From: Aselliscus stoliczkanus
Taxonomy: Eukaryota > Chordata > Mammalia > Chiroptera > Hipposideridae
Length of the DNA stretch: 64,000 nucleotides
Assembly (NCBI GenBank): GCA_033961575.1
Contig: CM066737.1
Span: 99,972,709 to 100,036,708 of the forward strand
Direction of reading: 5' to 3'
Part shown: positions 10,680-21,625 of the stretch, piece after piece
Numbering within the stretch: the first letter of the stretch is position 1
Layout: every line of letters starts with the position of its first letter
Notes under the pieces: generated by a model
Databases searched by the model: none
The model's input: only the letters and a program-made list of their open reading frames with translations
Told to the model about the DNA's origin: nothing
Made by a program: the position numbers and the translations under genes

Positions 10680-11550
10680 GGCACTGATTTTCAATCTTGA
10701 TTTCGCTCCCTGGACAACAGACTGGCACCATCCCTCTCTCAATGGTGTAAGGGGGTTTCCCTACCAGTGTGCCAGTGTGGGTTACAGGTGGGGCTGAAAT
10801 AAAGACCCTCTCAGACCTTGAGCCACCAGTGGAGCTTAAGGCAGAGTCCCACCCTGCACTGGTAGCCTAAGGCCATGAGTGGCCTCATCTATCTACCCTA
10901 GGGTGGTGCTCAGATAATCACTGCTCTTTGAGAGCCAAGTGGTGAGAAAATACTGTTGCAAGATTGTTCCCATTAAGATGTAAATATCTTTTGGGGGATT
11001 AACTCAGCAAGCCAGTTTCAACTCTTAACACCTCAGAAGTTTCAGCTATCAGCTCTTGTGACTCTGACAGCTTAGTTACACCTTCCTCAGATACTGAATG
11101 TGGATAGTAGGTACATTTTAGGTGGGATAAGACCCTGAGAAATCCAATGAGCTGGGTGCTAGACTCCTGAATGAGTAGGCCTGAGGGGAAGAGGGGAAGA
11201 TGCTGAGAAGTTAGAGCCTGGTGGTGATGGTCGTGTTGGGAGAAATTGTGGGCAGGACTGTCCCAGGGAACCCTAGAAGGAAAAAAATGTCACATTCTCT
11301 GGTTCCCCTCATAACCTAGCTTCTTCTAGGCAGCTGCATAGCAGTATCATGTAATAGTTCCACATGGAGAAGTAATTCATTGAAAATCTGCCTTCCACAA
11401 ACTTATGTACACCTGAAATTTAACCAAGTTGTTAAGGAACTGTGCTCAGGAGAACTAGTTTTGAATCAAAGGCCCCAAGTGAATTTTGACCCCTTTGTTT
11501 TAATGGGTTCCCTCGGAAGCAGAAAATGAGACAATGTGGGGGACCACACC
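10680..11550. other. Unclassified non-coding stretch
   Basis: Mixed-complexity sequence of average GC content with no recognisable exon, RNA gene or repeat. Confidence 0.5.
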
Positions 11551-11565
11551 AGCCATGGCCTTTTT

Positions 11566-11669
11566 TTTTTTTTTGAGGGCAGTGTCACTGGCCCTCATAT
11601 CTGGGACCCGAACCAGGGCCGCTGGCTTCCCAAGCCAGCGCTTAACCACCGCGCCACTTGGCCGGCCCC
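11566..11669 (-). mobile_element. tRNA-derived SINE, type A
   Basis: Antisense full short form: T-rich tail, GAGGGCAGTGTCACTGGCCC, GACCCGAACCAGGGCCGC, CACCGCGCCACTTGGCCGG. The flanks repeat gccatggcctttttt on both sides (left from 11552, right from 11670), a target duplication merging with the T tail. It keeps its CpG-containing heads better than the neighbouring copies. Confidence 0.93.
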
Positions 11670-11699
11670 GCCATGGCCTTTTTTTAATATAAGAAATGA

Positions 11700-12079
11700 A
11701 TACACTTCTAGCCTGTGAAAAACCCAGTTATTATGGATTTCAGTAATTCATAACCAAACTGGATCCTAACTGATTCAGCATTCTTCCAGGAGTGGGAAGA
11801 CCATGAGGATACGTTGAACTCTATGGCTGTAGCAAACACTTTGAGATGAACCGGGAAGCTCCCATCTTTCCAAGCCAAAAGGGCGGGAATGAAGTCAACA
11901 AAGGCTCAGGAACTGGAATGAACCCCAAAGGAGTAAACAGAAGGCTGAGGAGAAAGCTAGGAGTTCCTTTCATACCTTGCTTTATTGACTATAGTACATA
12001 AAGGCAGTCTGCCTTAAAAGCAGAGAGGGCAGAAAAGTGATTAGAAGTTAGGATTGTTAAGACTTTGTGACCAATTACT
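11700..12079. other. Unclassified stretch, possibly further L2
   Basis: Purine-rich '+' strand character similar to the L2 antisense piece that follows, but without blocks I can align confidently. Confidence 0.4.
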
Positions 12080-12600
12080 CATCAGAGGTGAGGAAATGGA
12101 AGAATTAGGAAGAATGATTCCAGGTTTCTGACTTCAGAACCAGATGGATGGTGCTGCTATTCTGAGACAGAGAACTCAGGGGAGAGAGAGATTTAGAGAG
12201 AAGGTATGATGTAGAGAGGTAAGTTTTGGACTCCTTGGGGTTAAAGTGCTCATGGGAGGCCAAAGTGGAGACATTCATTAAGCTGTTGGGTGTAGACTCC
12301 ACAAAAGAGAGAAGGGCTACAACATCAGTCAGGATCAGTCAGCCTATAGATGGGCTTTGGTGGCAAGGATGTATTGAGGTCGACGAGCAGATGGTTTGGA
12401 TGAGAAGAAAACAGTGGCTGACTATCAATACCTAAGTTTAGGAGAAAAGACAAGGAACCTATGAAGAAGAATGGGAAGAAGTGGCAAGAGAAGAGGGCAG
12501 AAAACAAGTGGAGTGGTATGTTCCAATATCCAAGGGAAGAAAGAATTTCAGGAAGAGTCCTGAGCAAGGTGCAACAAGACACAGAAATGTCTAATAGAGC
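12080..12600 (-). repeat. L2 LINE, antisense, first part
   Basis: The + strand reads as the reverse complement of the L2 3' region: 'gaatgattccaggtttctgac', 'gatggatggtgctgct', 'agttttggact', 'ggaggccaaagtggagac'. Related sequence resumes after 13076, so an LTR has split this element. The open frames on both strands are remnants without coding capacity. Confidence 0.65.
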
Positions 12601-12619
12601 AAACGTTGGTGCCAAGTCC

Positions 12620-13075
12620 ATATTCCCTCAGTCCTTACCAGTGTATGTGGCCAGACTTCCAACTGCCAGAACCTGCATCTCTTTGATCCTGGCTTCCCCA
12701 GCCTGCTCTGCCCTTGGGCATGGCAGGCTGGAAGTGCCAGGAAATTAAGGCATCCCACTCTCCCTCAAACAGCCCTCAACTGATGATTGAGAGAAGTTGG
12801 TGTATAAGTACTCCTGCTCCCTTACCCCTTGGGTGACATAACTGAGATGCATGTTCTACGCCGTTTCCCAGAGTGCCCAGCAACATTAAGCTCTGGTTAC
12901 CCATAGCAGTAGCTTGCTTGATAACACACACTGGGTCGACTTCCTTCCCTTTCCTTTTCACTTTTTCACTCCTTTACCTGTATTTCCTGGGATCACCTCC
13001 GAAATAAACTACTTATACTCAAATTCTTGCCTCAGGTTCTGCTTAAATGGGAACCCAAACTAAGAAATCTAGAAA
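12620..13075 (+). mobile_element. Solo LTR, class L3 of this window (copy 1)
   Basis: It ends in CTGGGATCACCTCCGAAATAAACT (AATAAA polyadenylation signal), 'cttgcctcaggttctgctt' and GGGAACCCAAACTAAG. A diverged copy occurs on the + strand at 62380-62780 and another on the minus strand at 24860-28790. It sits inside an antisense L2 and is therefore younger than it. The family looks like a mammalian ERVL or MaLR-type LTR; the exact name is uncertain. Confidence 0.7.
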
Positions 13076-13230
13076 GATGAGACCTGAGAAACATCCACTA
13101 GATCTAACAGTCAGTTCGATTGGTGACAAGTGAGCAAGTTGAAATGGAATACAGGGGAGAGATACCGCATTTCAGGGATATAAGAAATTATTAGAAGAAC
13201 GAAGGAGAAGACACTTCAGAAGCAAAGTTA
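13076..13230 (-). repeat. L2 LINE, antisense, second part
   Basis: 'gagaaacatccactagatctaacagtcagttcgattggtgac' corresponds to the L2 antisense segment in which remembered consensus reads 'ccattggatttggcaacatggaggtcattggtgacc'. It continues the element at 12080-12600 across the LTR. Confidence 0.6.
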
Positions 13231-13661
13231 CCAAAACAAGAGACATATACTAGTGACATCACATGTCAGTTCAATAAGATTTAATCCCCCTTCCTAACAG
13301 CACCCTAATAGTTTTGTGGGTGCATTTTCCTCCCACTCTGTCTTGTCTTGGAGAAACAGAGGAAGTTAATGGGCCAGCTCCCTCACCCTGATGCAGACAG
13401 GTGACCCAGACTAGGCCATGGGACACTTTCTTCCAGGTCTTTGAAGTCTGAGTGATATGAGAATATGAAGGCTGCTTAGAGGTCATTTATCACAGCACCC
13501 CATTGCTAACCAGATTTTTCCAAGCCTTCTCTTTTTGTCAGCCAAATCCTTGCAACAAATTAACTTTTGCTAAAGATTGCCAGAGAAAGTTTCTGCAGCA
13601 AAGACTCCTGATTAATAAAAGAAATCTATAACTAAAGATTTCACAGAGAGTGATTTGTTTC
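13231..13661. other. Unclassified stretch
   Basis: No gene or named repeat recognised. Confidence 0.45.
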
Positions 13662-13677
13662 TACTCAGATTTTTTTC

Positions 13678-15100
13678 ATTTTTGTATTATTTTGTGATCT
13701 AAAGCTAGATTTACTGTACTTAGGGTTTTTATCAACCCCCCCAACTTTATTGAAGTACAATTGACATATAACATTGTGTAAGTTTGTGTGCATGATAATA
13801 TGAGACACATATATATTGTGAAATGATTACCACAGTAAGGTTAGTTAACACATCCTTCAGCTAGCATTACTTTTTTTGTGTGTATGTATGGTGAGAGCAT
13901 TTAAGATTTACTTAGTAACTTTCAAGTATATAGTAGAGTCATCACAATGTACATTAGATCCCCAGAATGAATTCATCTTATAACTGGAAGATTGTACCCT
14001 GTGACCAACATCCCCCCATTTTCCCCACCTTTCCAGCCGTGGCAACTACCATTCTCTGTTTCTATGAGTTTGGCTTTTTTTAAGATTCCACATATAAGTG
14101 AGATCATACAGTGTTTGTCTTTCTCTGACTTATTTCACTTAGTGCCATGCCCTCAAGGTCCATGAATGTTGTCATAAAGGTCAGGATTTCCTTTCTTATA
14201 GCTGATTAATATTCCATCGCGTGTGTGTGTGTCTGTAAACTTTATATAAACTTTTCTTTATTCATTCATCTGCTGATGGACCCTTAGGTTGTTTCATATT
14301 TTGTTACTGTGAAGAATGCTGCAGTGAATATGGGGGTGCAGATATCTCTTCAAGATACTGATTTCATATCCTTTGGGTAGATAGCCAGAAGTGGGATTGC
14401 TGGGTCATATGGTAGTTCTAATTTTACTTTTCTGAGGAATCTCCATGTTGTTTTCCAAGTGGTTGTATGAATTTACTTTCCTACCCACAGTGCATAAGTG
14501 TTCCCTTTTCTCCACATCCTAGTAACACTGTTATCTCTTGACTTTTGGATGACAGCCATTCTGACAGATGTAAGGTGGTATCTCACTGTGGTTTTGATTT
14601 GCATTTCCCTGATGATTAGTGAGGTTGAGCATCTTTTCATGTAGCTGAGGGCTATCTGTATGTCCTCTTTGGGAAAATGACCATTTAGGTCTTCTGCCCA
14701 TTTTAAAATCAGATTTGGTTTTCATGCCATTGAGTTGTATGAGTTCCTTATATAAACCTTTATCTGATATATGGCTTGCAAATATTTTCTCCCATTCCAT
14801 GGGTTGCCTTTTTCATTTTGTTAGTTTCCTTTGCTGTGCAGAAGCTTTTTAGTTTGATGCAGCTCCACCCACTTGTTTATTTTTGTTGCCTTTGCTTCTG
14901 GTGTCATATCCAAAGAATCTTTGCCAAGACAGATCTCAAGGAGTTTTTCCCTATGCTTTCTTCTAGAAGTTTTATGGCTTTGGTCTTACATTTAAGTCTT
15001 TAATCCATTTTATTTTTTGTGAGTGGTGTAAGATAGGGGAACGACTTCCTTCCTTTGCATGTGAATGTCCAGTTTTCCCAACACCATTTATTAAAGAGAA
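13678..15100 (-). mobile_element. 5'-truncated LINE-1, antisense, 1.42 kb
   Basis: From about 13740 the + strand is the reverse complement of the L1 3' UTR and the C-terminal ORF2 region: 'actttattgaagtacaattgacatata', 'tagatccccagaa', 'ccaccattctctgtttctatgagtttggct', 'attccatcg', 'ggttgtttcatattttg', 'gtgggattgctgggtcatatggtagttct', 'gatttgcatttccctgatgattag'. The exact 16-bp duplication tactcagatttttttc at 13662-13677 and 15101-15116 bounds the whole block. ORF2 is degenerate. The L1 polyA is nearly lost, which fits an older insertion. Confidence 0.85.
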
Positions 15101-15116
15101 TACTCAGATTTTTTTC

Positions 15117-15332
15117 CTGATTTTAAAAGTAAACTGTGGTCAATGTAGAAAGTTGAGAAAATACATAAAAGAAAAAAACAAAAATAAAAACAAAAACACA
15201 AATCACCTTTATAATCCCATTACTCAAAGGCAAATGTTATTAATTTAGTTGAGATAATACAATGTATGCAATTTAGTATCTAGTTTATAGAATATGGCAT
15301 ACCTTCTCTTTTTTCTTTAATATTATACCATG

Positions 15333-15334
<2 letters not shown>
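15117..15334 (-). repeat. Old LINE 3' UTR piece (HAL1/L1-like), antisense
   Basis: 'aaaatacataaaag', 'aatcacctttataatcccattactcaaaggcaaatgttatt' resembles the antisense 3' region of HAL1/old L1 ('aatcccaccacccagagataaccactgtt'). A similar block recurs at 21400-21620. Confidence 0.5.
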
Positions 15335-15382
<48 letters not shown>

Positions 15383-15797
15383 GATTTTATTGGGGAATTA
15401 GGTGCGGGAGGGGAACAGCGTTGGGGAATCGGGGAAGGGGAACAGACAAGATGCTGTCTTTTTGTTCTTCAGTCTAGTTGCAGAGGATGTTGCTTCACTG
15501 GCCCATGTTGGTATTGTCATTGCGCTCTTCCCGGATGAGGCAGATTGGTCACTGGCCTCTGGATGGTTGCTCACAGACGCTATTGGCAGCTCACATTGGC
15601 TGCCGGCCACTCACTGTAGCCTATGGCAGCCCACTGCAGCAGGGGTTGCAGCCTACACCGTCACCGGGACTCGCACAGCCCAGGTCCAGGTGGAGCTGTT
15701 GTTAGCTGTACAGGGCAGTGTCACTCATATGTGGATCCGAACCGGGGCTGCTGGCGTCCCAAACCAGCTCTTAACCAATGCACCACTCGGCCGGCCC
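15335..15797 (-). mobile_element. Long composite SINE (type A head, unique middle, VES-like tail)
   Basis: Read on the minus strand, 15797 down to about 15705 is a type A head with box-A-like GTGGTGCATTGG and box-B-like GGTTCGGATCC, ending GTGACACTGCCCTG. Instead of an A tail it continues for about 230 bp of GC-rich sequence not seen elsewhere here. It then enters a tail with CAACTAGACTGAAG, TTCCCCGATTCCCCAAC and CCAATAAAATCTTAAATAAA, shared with the VES-like SINE at 33921-34203. A (TTTA)n tract at 15335-15381 is the expanded tail. The 160-aa + strand frame here is an artefact of the SINE. Confidence 0.8.
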
Positions 15798-16800
15798 TCA
15801 TTTGTTTATTTTAATAACAATTTCTCAAATATAATTCTGATGATCCAGAATATTCAGTCTTATGGCTATAGCATAATTTTCTAACATTTTCCACCATCAT
15901 TTAATATTCTGGCTCCCTCAAAATTCTATCATAAAGAATATTTTCCTGAACATCTTTGTTCATAAACTTTAGCCTAGCATTTCTGATTTCTGGAGGCTTG
16001 ATTCCCAGAAGCAAAGTTATTGTTTCAAAAGGAATGAACGTTTTCAAAGCTCTGTAGAGCTAGTGCCAGAATCACCTCCAGATAATAAGATACCAATTTA
16101 TAATTCCACCAGGGCTCTTGATGGAATTTTTTAAATGATTAATATTAGAGAGCAAGTTATCTCATTGCTAGTCTAATTTCTTTGATTTAGATTGATTCAG
16201 TTTTCTTCTTTTAGAATTGTCTATCTTTAGAGTAATATTTTCCTCAGGGATTTACAAGAACACTTTATATATTAAAGATATTAACCCTGTGTTATATTTG
16301 TTGAAAATATTTGCTGTTTGCTCTTTTCTTTTTCAACCGATCATGTTGCTTTCAGCTATTCAAACATTTAAAAGTTTGTATAGTTAAGTCCAGTAAACTT
16401 TATCCTTATGAAAATATCTTTGAGAAGTTTTTCATGGTTTTAAGCTTGTAAAGTCCTCCCTCTTTCCATATTTAATAAATATTCATTTTGAATAGTGTTT
16501 TTGTCTTGAGTACTCTGTTTAGTAATATTGCCACTGATGCTTTCTTTTGCTCACCTTTGATTGATATGTCTTTATTCACTCTTTTAATTTTAACCTTTCA
16601 GTGTAATTTGTTTTAGGTCATCTTTGATATGCAGCACATAATCATATTTTGTTTGTTTTTAGCCTAAGGTGAACATCTCTGCTTTTTATTACAGGCTGTA
16701 AAGTATTTATAATTAGCATAAGAACTGATACATTTGTTCCTATTTCTGGCATCATTTTTTATACTCTCTTTTAGGCTTATTCTTTACATTTTTTTTTGCC
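15798..16800 (-). repeat. Old LINE-like sequence, antisense
   Basis: Segments such as 'aggaatgaacgttttcaaagctct', 'ccaatttataattccaccag' and 'ttgctgtttgctcttttc' resemble degraded L1/HAL1 ORF2 and 3' region in reverse. They probably continue the LINE at 15117-15334 on the other side of the SINE. Family and limits are uncertain. Confidence 0.4.
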
Positions 16801-17172
16801 CTTGTCATTTGTACTGTGTTTTTGTTTTCTTCAGTGGTAATTTGTAAGGTGGTTTTTATTTCTAGTAGGATTACCCTCAACTATATTAAATGTGGCCCTG
16901 CACCTATATTTCTCTGATTGTCAAAATGAAGAGCAAAAAATGAAATTTTTCCATCATCCATTAAATGATTAGTTGCATTTTATTTTTGTTTGTTTTCACT
17001 TCCCACAAAATTTCTCTTTACTAATGTAATCTGGGGCCATAAAACTCAATTATTATGCTATATTTATTATACAAATATTCTTTTTCAAGGTTTGGCTTTG
17101 GATTTTGAACTCAATTTAGTAACCATATTTACAACAATTATTTTCATTCAACTAAATATATATATACATATA
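16801..17172. other. Unclassified AT-rich stretch
   Basis: Very AT-rich, with no gene recognised. May include more LINE debris. Confidence 0.45.
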
Positions 17173-17257
17173 TTTTTTTGAGGGCAGTGTCACTGGCCCT
17201 CATATGTGGGACCCGAACCGGGGCCAGCGCTTAACCACCATGCCACTCGGCCGGCCC
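17173..17257 (-). mobile_element. tRNA-derived SINE, type A
   Basis: Antisense short form: TTTTTTGAGGGCAGTGTCAC, ACCCGAACCGGGGCCAGCGC, CACTCGGCCGGCCC. The segment matching GAAGCCAGCGGC is shortened. A type B SINE starts 23 bp further on in the same orientation. Confidence 0.88.
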
Positions 17258-17279
17258 AAAGTTTTTTTTTTGTTTTTTT

Positions 17280-17420
17280 TTTTTTTTAGCTGAGCCATCC
17301 TGCCACCTGTTGGTAGCTCAACGGCAACTCAGCTCAGGCTGGCATCGAACCACTGTTGCTCAGAGCTCAGCTCACACTCTTGAGCGAGCTCTTAACCAAC
17401 TGAGCCACTCGGCCAGCCCT
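17280..17420 (-). mobile_element. tRNA-derived SINE, type B
   Basis: Antisense full copy: T tail, TTAGCTGAGCCATCCTGCC, GTTGGTAGCTCAACGGC, TTGAGCGAGCTCTTAACCAA, CACTCGGCCAGCCC. With the adjacent type A it forms a tail-to-head pair, so one may have inserted at the T-rich end of the other. Confidence 0.9.
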
Positions 17421-17834
17421 AATATTTAATTGACTTTCAATTTCACTGCCAATGTTTTTATGGCTTGGTACAATTTCCTCCACTAGAGCGTGCAAGTGAG
17501 AATCCCCCAGAGAGTTTTTTTGTAAATTCACATCCCCTGGCTTTACATCCCACTTAGAGATTCTAATTCTCTGTGTCTAGGAAACCCTTTGCATGAGCCC
17601 ACGCTGGCCTCAGCCTTATTGCCTCTGAGAGTTGTGGATTCGGAATAGCTACAACTGAGGGAATTGTAGGAGGGAGGGTGGGGGAAGGCTAAAGAGGACT
17701 TACGGAAAGGGTTTCCTGGGAGTACGAAGTGTTCCTGGTTTCCCAATAAGTCTGAGTGATTCTTAAAGCTCCTCTTGACACCCCTCGTATCTCTAGTTGA
17801 GAACTGCTGGTGTACTAGGAGAATGAGGTTTGGA
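17421..17834. other. Unclassified stretch, possible weak MER5 block
   Basis: No gene recognised. 'gtgagaatcccccagagagtttttttgtaaattcacatcccctggc' is faintly like a MER5 remnant. Confidence 0.4.
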
Positions 17835-18022
17835 AACTGGCTTTAAATACTTGTTCTGTCACTTTCTCTGACTGCTTTTGAACAAGTTACTTACTCCCTG
17901 ACCCTCAATTTTCCCATCTGCAAAAATGGTTAATTCTTACTTTCTAGAGTTGTAATCACAGATAGTCTATAAAGCACTTAACATGGTGCCTGATATCAGC
18001 AAGCTCTTAATAAAAATTATTG
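17835..18022 (+). repeat. MIR SINE
   Basis: Full order of MIR blocks: 'aatacttgttctgtcac', 'ttttgaacaagttacttactccctgac', 'ttttcccatctgcaaaaatggt', 'ttgtaatcacaga', 'gcacttaacatggtgcctgat', 'agctcttaataaaaattatt'. Confidence 0.85.
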
Positions 18023-18237
18023 TAATTGTTTTATGTTGATATGTCTATTGTTGTAGGGTTCTATTTTTATGCAATTCCAATTTTGACTTCCTTCTCTTGA
18101 AGTAAAAATCCAACTATAACCCCCACACACCACTTTTAAAATCCATTTCCTCCAAAGCAACTTGCTCTCTATTGCTTTCACAAACCACAGCTCCCCTCAA
18201 ACCTTCTTTACCATCCCTTGTTCATTAAAACCCTATA

Positions 18238-18415
18238 GCAGTACTGTCCAGTAGAACTTTCTATGATGATGGAAATGTTCTATAATATGCATTGTAGCTA
18301 CCAAAAACTTGGTATGTAGCTAATGAGACTAGGAACTGGATTTTCAATTTTAATTATTTAAATTTAAGTAAGCACAAGTGACTAGTGGCTACCATATTGG
18401 ACAGCACAACTCTAC
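18238..18415. repeat. Short palindromic DNA transposon remnant (hAT-type)
   Basis: The left end, CAGTACTGTCCAGTAGAAC, is roughly inverted at the right end, where CTACCATATTGGACAGCAC reads as GTGCTGTCCAATATGG on the other strand. Between them lies an AT-rich core. Known mammalian non-autonomous hAT elements have exactly this 'ctgtccaatagaa ... gtagccactag' pattern. The family name is not assigned. Confidence 0.7.
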
Positions 18416-19214
18416 AGGGCTTCTTTCTTGCCTGAGAAGCCATTATTAAAATAATGGTCCAGCTTACAATTGCTGACATGTTGGAAAAGAAAAAATTCAG
18501 TGAAAAATTAGGATTATGAAATTTGCACTTTAATTTTAGACATAATTTTCTAAGACATATTTATAGCCTTTCATATATAGTTTTAAATTTTGTTTTCTCC
18601 TCTGAAAACAAATATGAAGTTATTCTATATAAATCCAATGCGAGACAAGATGAAGGAGAAGGTTTCTTGCTTGGGACACACCTAATAACGTCCAACCTTG
18701 TCCCAGTTATATTATGAGATTTGTGGGTTTTAGTTTTGGTTTGAGCAAGGTAAGCAGAACAACTGGAGGAGGTGAAGTGCATGGGGGATTTTGCTGAGGA
18801 TGGAAGTGCTTTGGGAGCTGGAGAGAGACAGAATATGGGGTCATTTGCTTCGACATTTATTTTTGTCAGGACCCACAGAATGAAATACAGTTTGCAGCAT
18901 GACTTCGTATACACATACTTACATATATGATAGAAATAAAGATTTCATGAGAGGCAATATTTACCTTCACTACATGCAGTGCATCTATCCTCTTCTGTGC
19001 CATTCTGTTGTATTTTCTTCTGTTTTAGTCTATTTAAGTTTTCATATGCTGGTCAAGATTCATTAAATTGACTTCATAACCCACCAATGGGTTCCAATGT
19101 GCAGTCTGAAAATACTGGATTAGGAGCTGTACGAAGCCACGTGGGTTTGAGAGTTGGAATGAAGAAGGGCGACTTGGGAGACCTGTGTTTTAGGCACAAA
19201 CAGAGATGGAGGCT
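18416..19214. other. Unclassified non-coding stretch
   Basis: No gene or named repeat is recognised. The 117-aa minus-strand frame at 18561-18914 has no family features. Confidence 0.5.
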
Positions 19215-19597
19215 CTTTCAGTCGGCTAGGGCTGCCATAACAAAGCACCACAGACTAGCTGGCTTAAACAACAGGAATTTATTTTCTCATAGTTCTGAAG
19301 GCTGGAAGTCCAAGATCAAGGTGCCAGCAAGGTTGGTTTCTCCTAAGGCTTCTCTCCTTGGCTCTCAGATGGTTGCCATCTTGCTGCCCTTGCACAGTGT
19401 TACCCCTCTGGTATCTCTTCCTCTTCCTATAAGGACAGCAGTCAGATTAGAATAGGGCCCCACCCTAGGGCATCATTTTAACTTAGTCACCTTTGGAAGA
19501 CCTTTTCTCCACATATGGTCACATTCTGAGGCACCAGAGATTGGGGCATCAACATATGAATTTCAGGGACAATTCAGCCCATAACAGAGAGAGGGCA
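19215..19597 (-). mobile_element. MLT1-type LTR (ERVL-MaLR)
   Basis: On the minus strand it begins TGTTATGGGCTGAATTGTCC, passes 'catatgttgatgcccc' and 'cagaatgtgac' and ends in the R/U5 part with 'agaaaataaattcctg' (polyA signal AATAAA) and 'tgtggtgctttgttatggcagccctagc'. That is the standard MaLR (MLT1A-like) LTR. It is a solo LTR; the 122-aa + frame over it is fortuitous. Confidence 0.9.
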
Positions 19598-19880
19598 GGA
19601 AGGCATGAGTCCCAGATGGTCTTCAAGGCAGAGTGCAGTGGTGAGGCTGTGAGTGTTAAAGGACCAGGGTGGATTTACTAGGGCCATTCAGAGCTTTGGA
19701 GCTCCTCTTCTCTCCCACCCTTGGAGGTTCAGAGGCCCAAGAAGCAATGTACTTGCCCGTAGCTTATCAATATCTGGTCTCCATTTTAACCTGGAACTGT
19801 TTTGTTGTAGTGTTGTTTTAAGATGGTAGAGACATGAAAGTGTTTATATGCTGGAGTCAGGGGCCTGTGAGAGTTTTGAA
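19598..19880. other. Unclassified stretch
   Basis: No gene or named repeat recognised. Confidence 0.45.
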
Positions 19881-19894
19881 AAATTGCTTTTCTT

Positions 19895-20027
19895 GGGCCG
19901 GCCGAGTGGCTCAGTTGGTTAAGAGCTTGCTCAAGAGTGCAAGCTGAGCTCTGAGCAACAGCAGTTTGATGCCCAGCCTGAGCTGAGCTGCAGTTGAGCT
20001 GCTCAGCAAAAAAAAAAAAAAAAAAAA
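19895..20027 (+). mobile_element. tRNA-derived SINE, type B
   Basis: GGGCCGGCCGAGTGGCTCAG, box A TGGCTCAGTTGG, TTAAGAGCTTGCTCAAGAG, AGCAGTTTGATGCCCAGCC, then an A25-class tail. The 3' block GCCAACAGGTAGCAGGATGG is deleted, so this copy is shorter than the others. Duplications aaattgcttttctt (19881-19894) and aaattgctttcctt (20028-20041) differ at one base. Confidence 0.92.
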
Positions 20028-20041
20028 AAATTGCTTTCCTT

Positions 20042-20242
20042 AATTTGATAATCAAACTATAACAAACAAAACAGATTGGGGATGGGGAGATAAAGAGAAG
20101 CCAAGATCCAGAGAAAGGAAATGGTACCTAAAGCTGCAGATAGGGTGTGTCCAAAATCTTTTGGTTGTTACATATTTAATAAGGACCTATGGCTTACAGA
20201 GAATCTTTATGTTTAGGCAGAGAGGAGTAAGTGTATACAATT
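20042..20242. other. Unclassified stretch
   Basis: No gene or named repeat recognised. Confidence 0.45.
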
Positions 20243-20259
20243 AAAACCACTGTATTGTA

Positions 20260-20627
20260 TGCAGAGACAGAAGAGACAGTTTAGGGAATATAATCAATAA
20301 GGTTGTAAATATTTTTTTTAGGGGAACAGAAGGACGCATGTCTTTTTAGGGAGACCACTTCATGGATGGCGTAGTGGCCTTCCCACTGCACAGTACGTCT
20401 GAAGCTGCCGCTGAATAATATTATATGTCAACTATAATTTAACACATATATAGTCATGGGATGTGGAATATAGTGTGGGGATGGAGTCAATGGAATTTTA
20501 ATAGTTATATATGATACAGGAGGTGGGGGCAGGGTAGGGGGGAGTCACTTTGTAAGGGGTGAAAAAAATAACTATTGCATTGTTTTGTACATCTGTAACT
20601 AATAATAATAATAAAGAAGTTTTTTAA
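20260..20627 (+). mobile_element. 5'-truncated LINE-1 3' UTR (368 bp)
   Basis: It aligns along its whole length with the 3' end of the L1 at 28120-28471: a GGAATATAAT block, TAGGGAGACCACTTCATGGA, TCTGAAGCTG, ATGGGATGTGGA, a G-rich tract, AACTATTGCATTG and TAATAATAATAAT before a polyA remnant. The 17-bp duplications aaaaccactgtattgta (20243-20259) and aaaaccattgtattgta (20628-20644) differ at one base. It therefore shows a second mobilisation of the same L1 lineage. Confidence 0.9.
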
Positions 20628-20644
20628 AAAACCATTGTATTGTA

Positions 20645-21399
20645 CTAATACAATAAGAGTTGAAGGAAAAATGCATTATTTTAACTTTGTGCAAAGCAAC
20701 TATACAAAACTTAATACATGCGTGCTAATGGTTCTTAAAGAAACAATGGGAGTATAAAACATTACAAATAAATTATTGCTATCTTAGTGAAAGCAGAAGT
20801 TGGTTGGGTTCAAGTAGTAAATTCTGAATTTAGAATATAAATGTATATGCTTGTTTAAATTAATACCCGTATGTAACAAAAAATCCTCATGACTGCATTT
20901 GGTTTATTAGTCAATGTCTTTCTCATTCAAGGTTCACTTATCATAAATGAGAACTGAAAGTTCTTTTGCAATTGGACAGGGAGGTTGTCTAGTCTCAATA
21001 AGCTATTTTTAAAGGACAGTTAAAGAACGGAACAGCATTTTCTGTTCAAACATTAACTTGCTAAATCACACAAAGTTATTCCCCTTGGACTACCTATATC
21101 AGGATGGTACCATCTCAGTTTTCCAGATATGGAATAGTTCAATTCTCTCCCTGAGGTTGCATAAAAGCTCAAGTGGCCCAAACAAATGCCAAATTAAGCA
21201 ATCAACTGGTTCTCAGCCAATACAGCTATACCAGATGGGCTGCTGTAGCAACTTCCAGGCCTATTCCATCTATTTTCAACCCAAATTCAACAGATTTGTA
21301 CACTGCCTGGCCTTTCCATTTGTTAGCCTTAGGAGAGAGAGAAAGAGCACATTTTAATGCCTCCCTTTTGTAAGTATGAAATAATGCCTTCCTGCTCAT
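20645..21399. other. Unclassified non-coding stretch
   Basis: AT-rich. The open frames at 21058-21373 lack family features and no repeat is recognised. Confidence 0.5.
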
Positions 21400-21625
21400 A
21401 GAAAATGAAAAGTTAAATAAAAATAAAATATAGATGATCCATAATCCCACCATCCACTTTAACGGTTTAGCATATTTCTTTCCAATATTTTAAATGTAGT
21501 TTTATAATGAAAATCATCCTATATATACGTGTATAGTTTTTTTTATCCTGAATTACTTGCTTATGATTATATCCAATATTCCCATTCTACTTAAAACTCT
21601 TCCTAAGCATTATTTTTCATGGCTA
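21400..21625 (-). repeat. Old LINE 3' UTR piece (HAL1/L1-like), antisense
   Basis: 'aaaaataaaatatagatgatccataatcccaccatccac', 'ttttataatgaaaatcatcc' and 'cttatgattatatccaatattcccattc' match the antisense type also present at 15117-15334. A further antisense LINE piece occurs at 22790-23010, so the two may be halves of one element. Confidence 0.5.

Noticed and set aside
15402..15884. 160-aa + strand frame
   Set aside because: It is the antisense of the composite SINE and extends only a little into flanking LINE debris.
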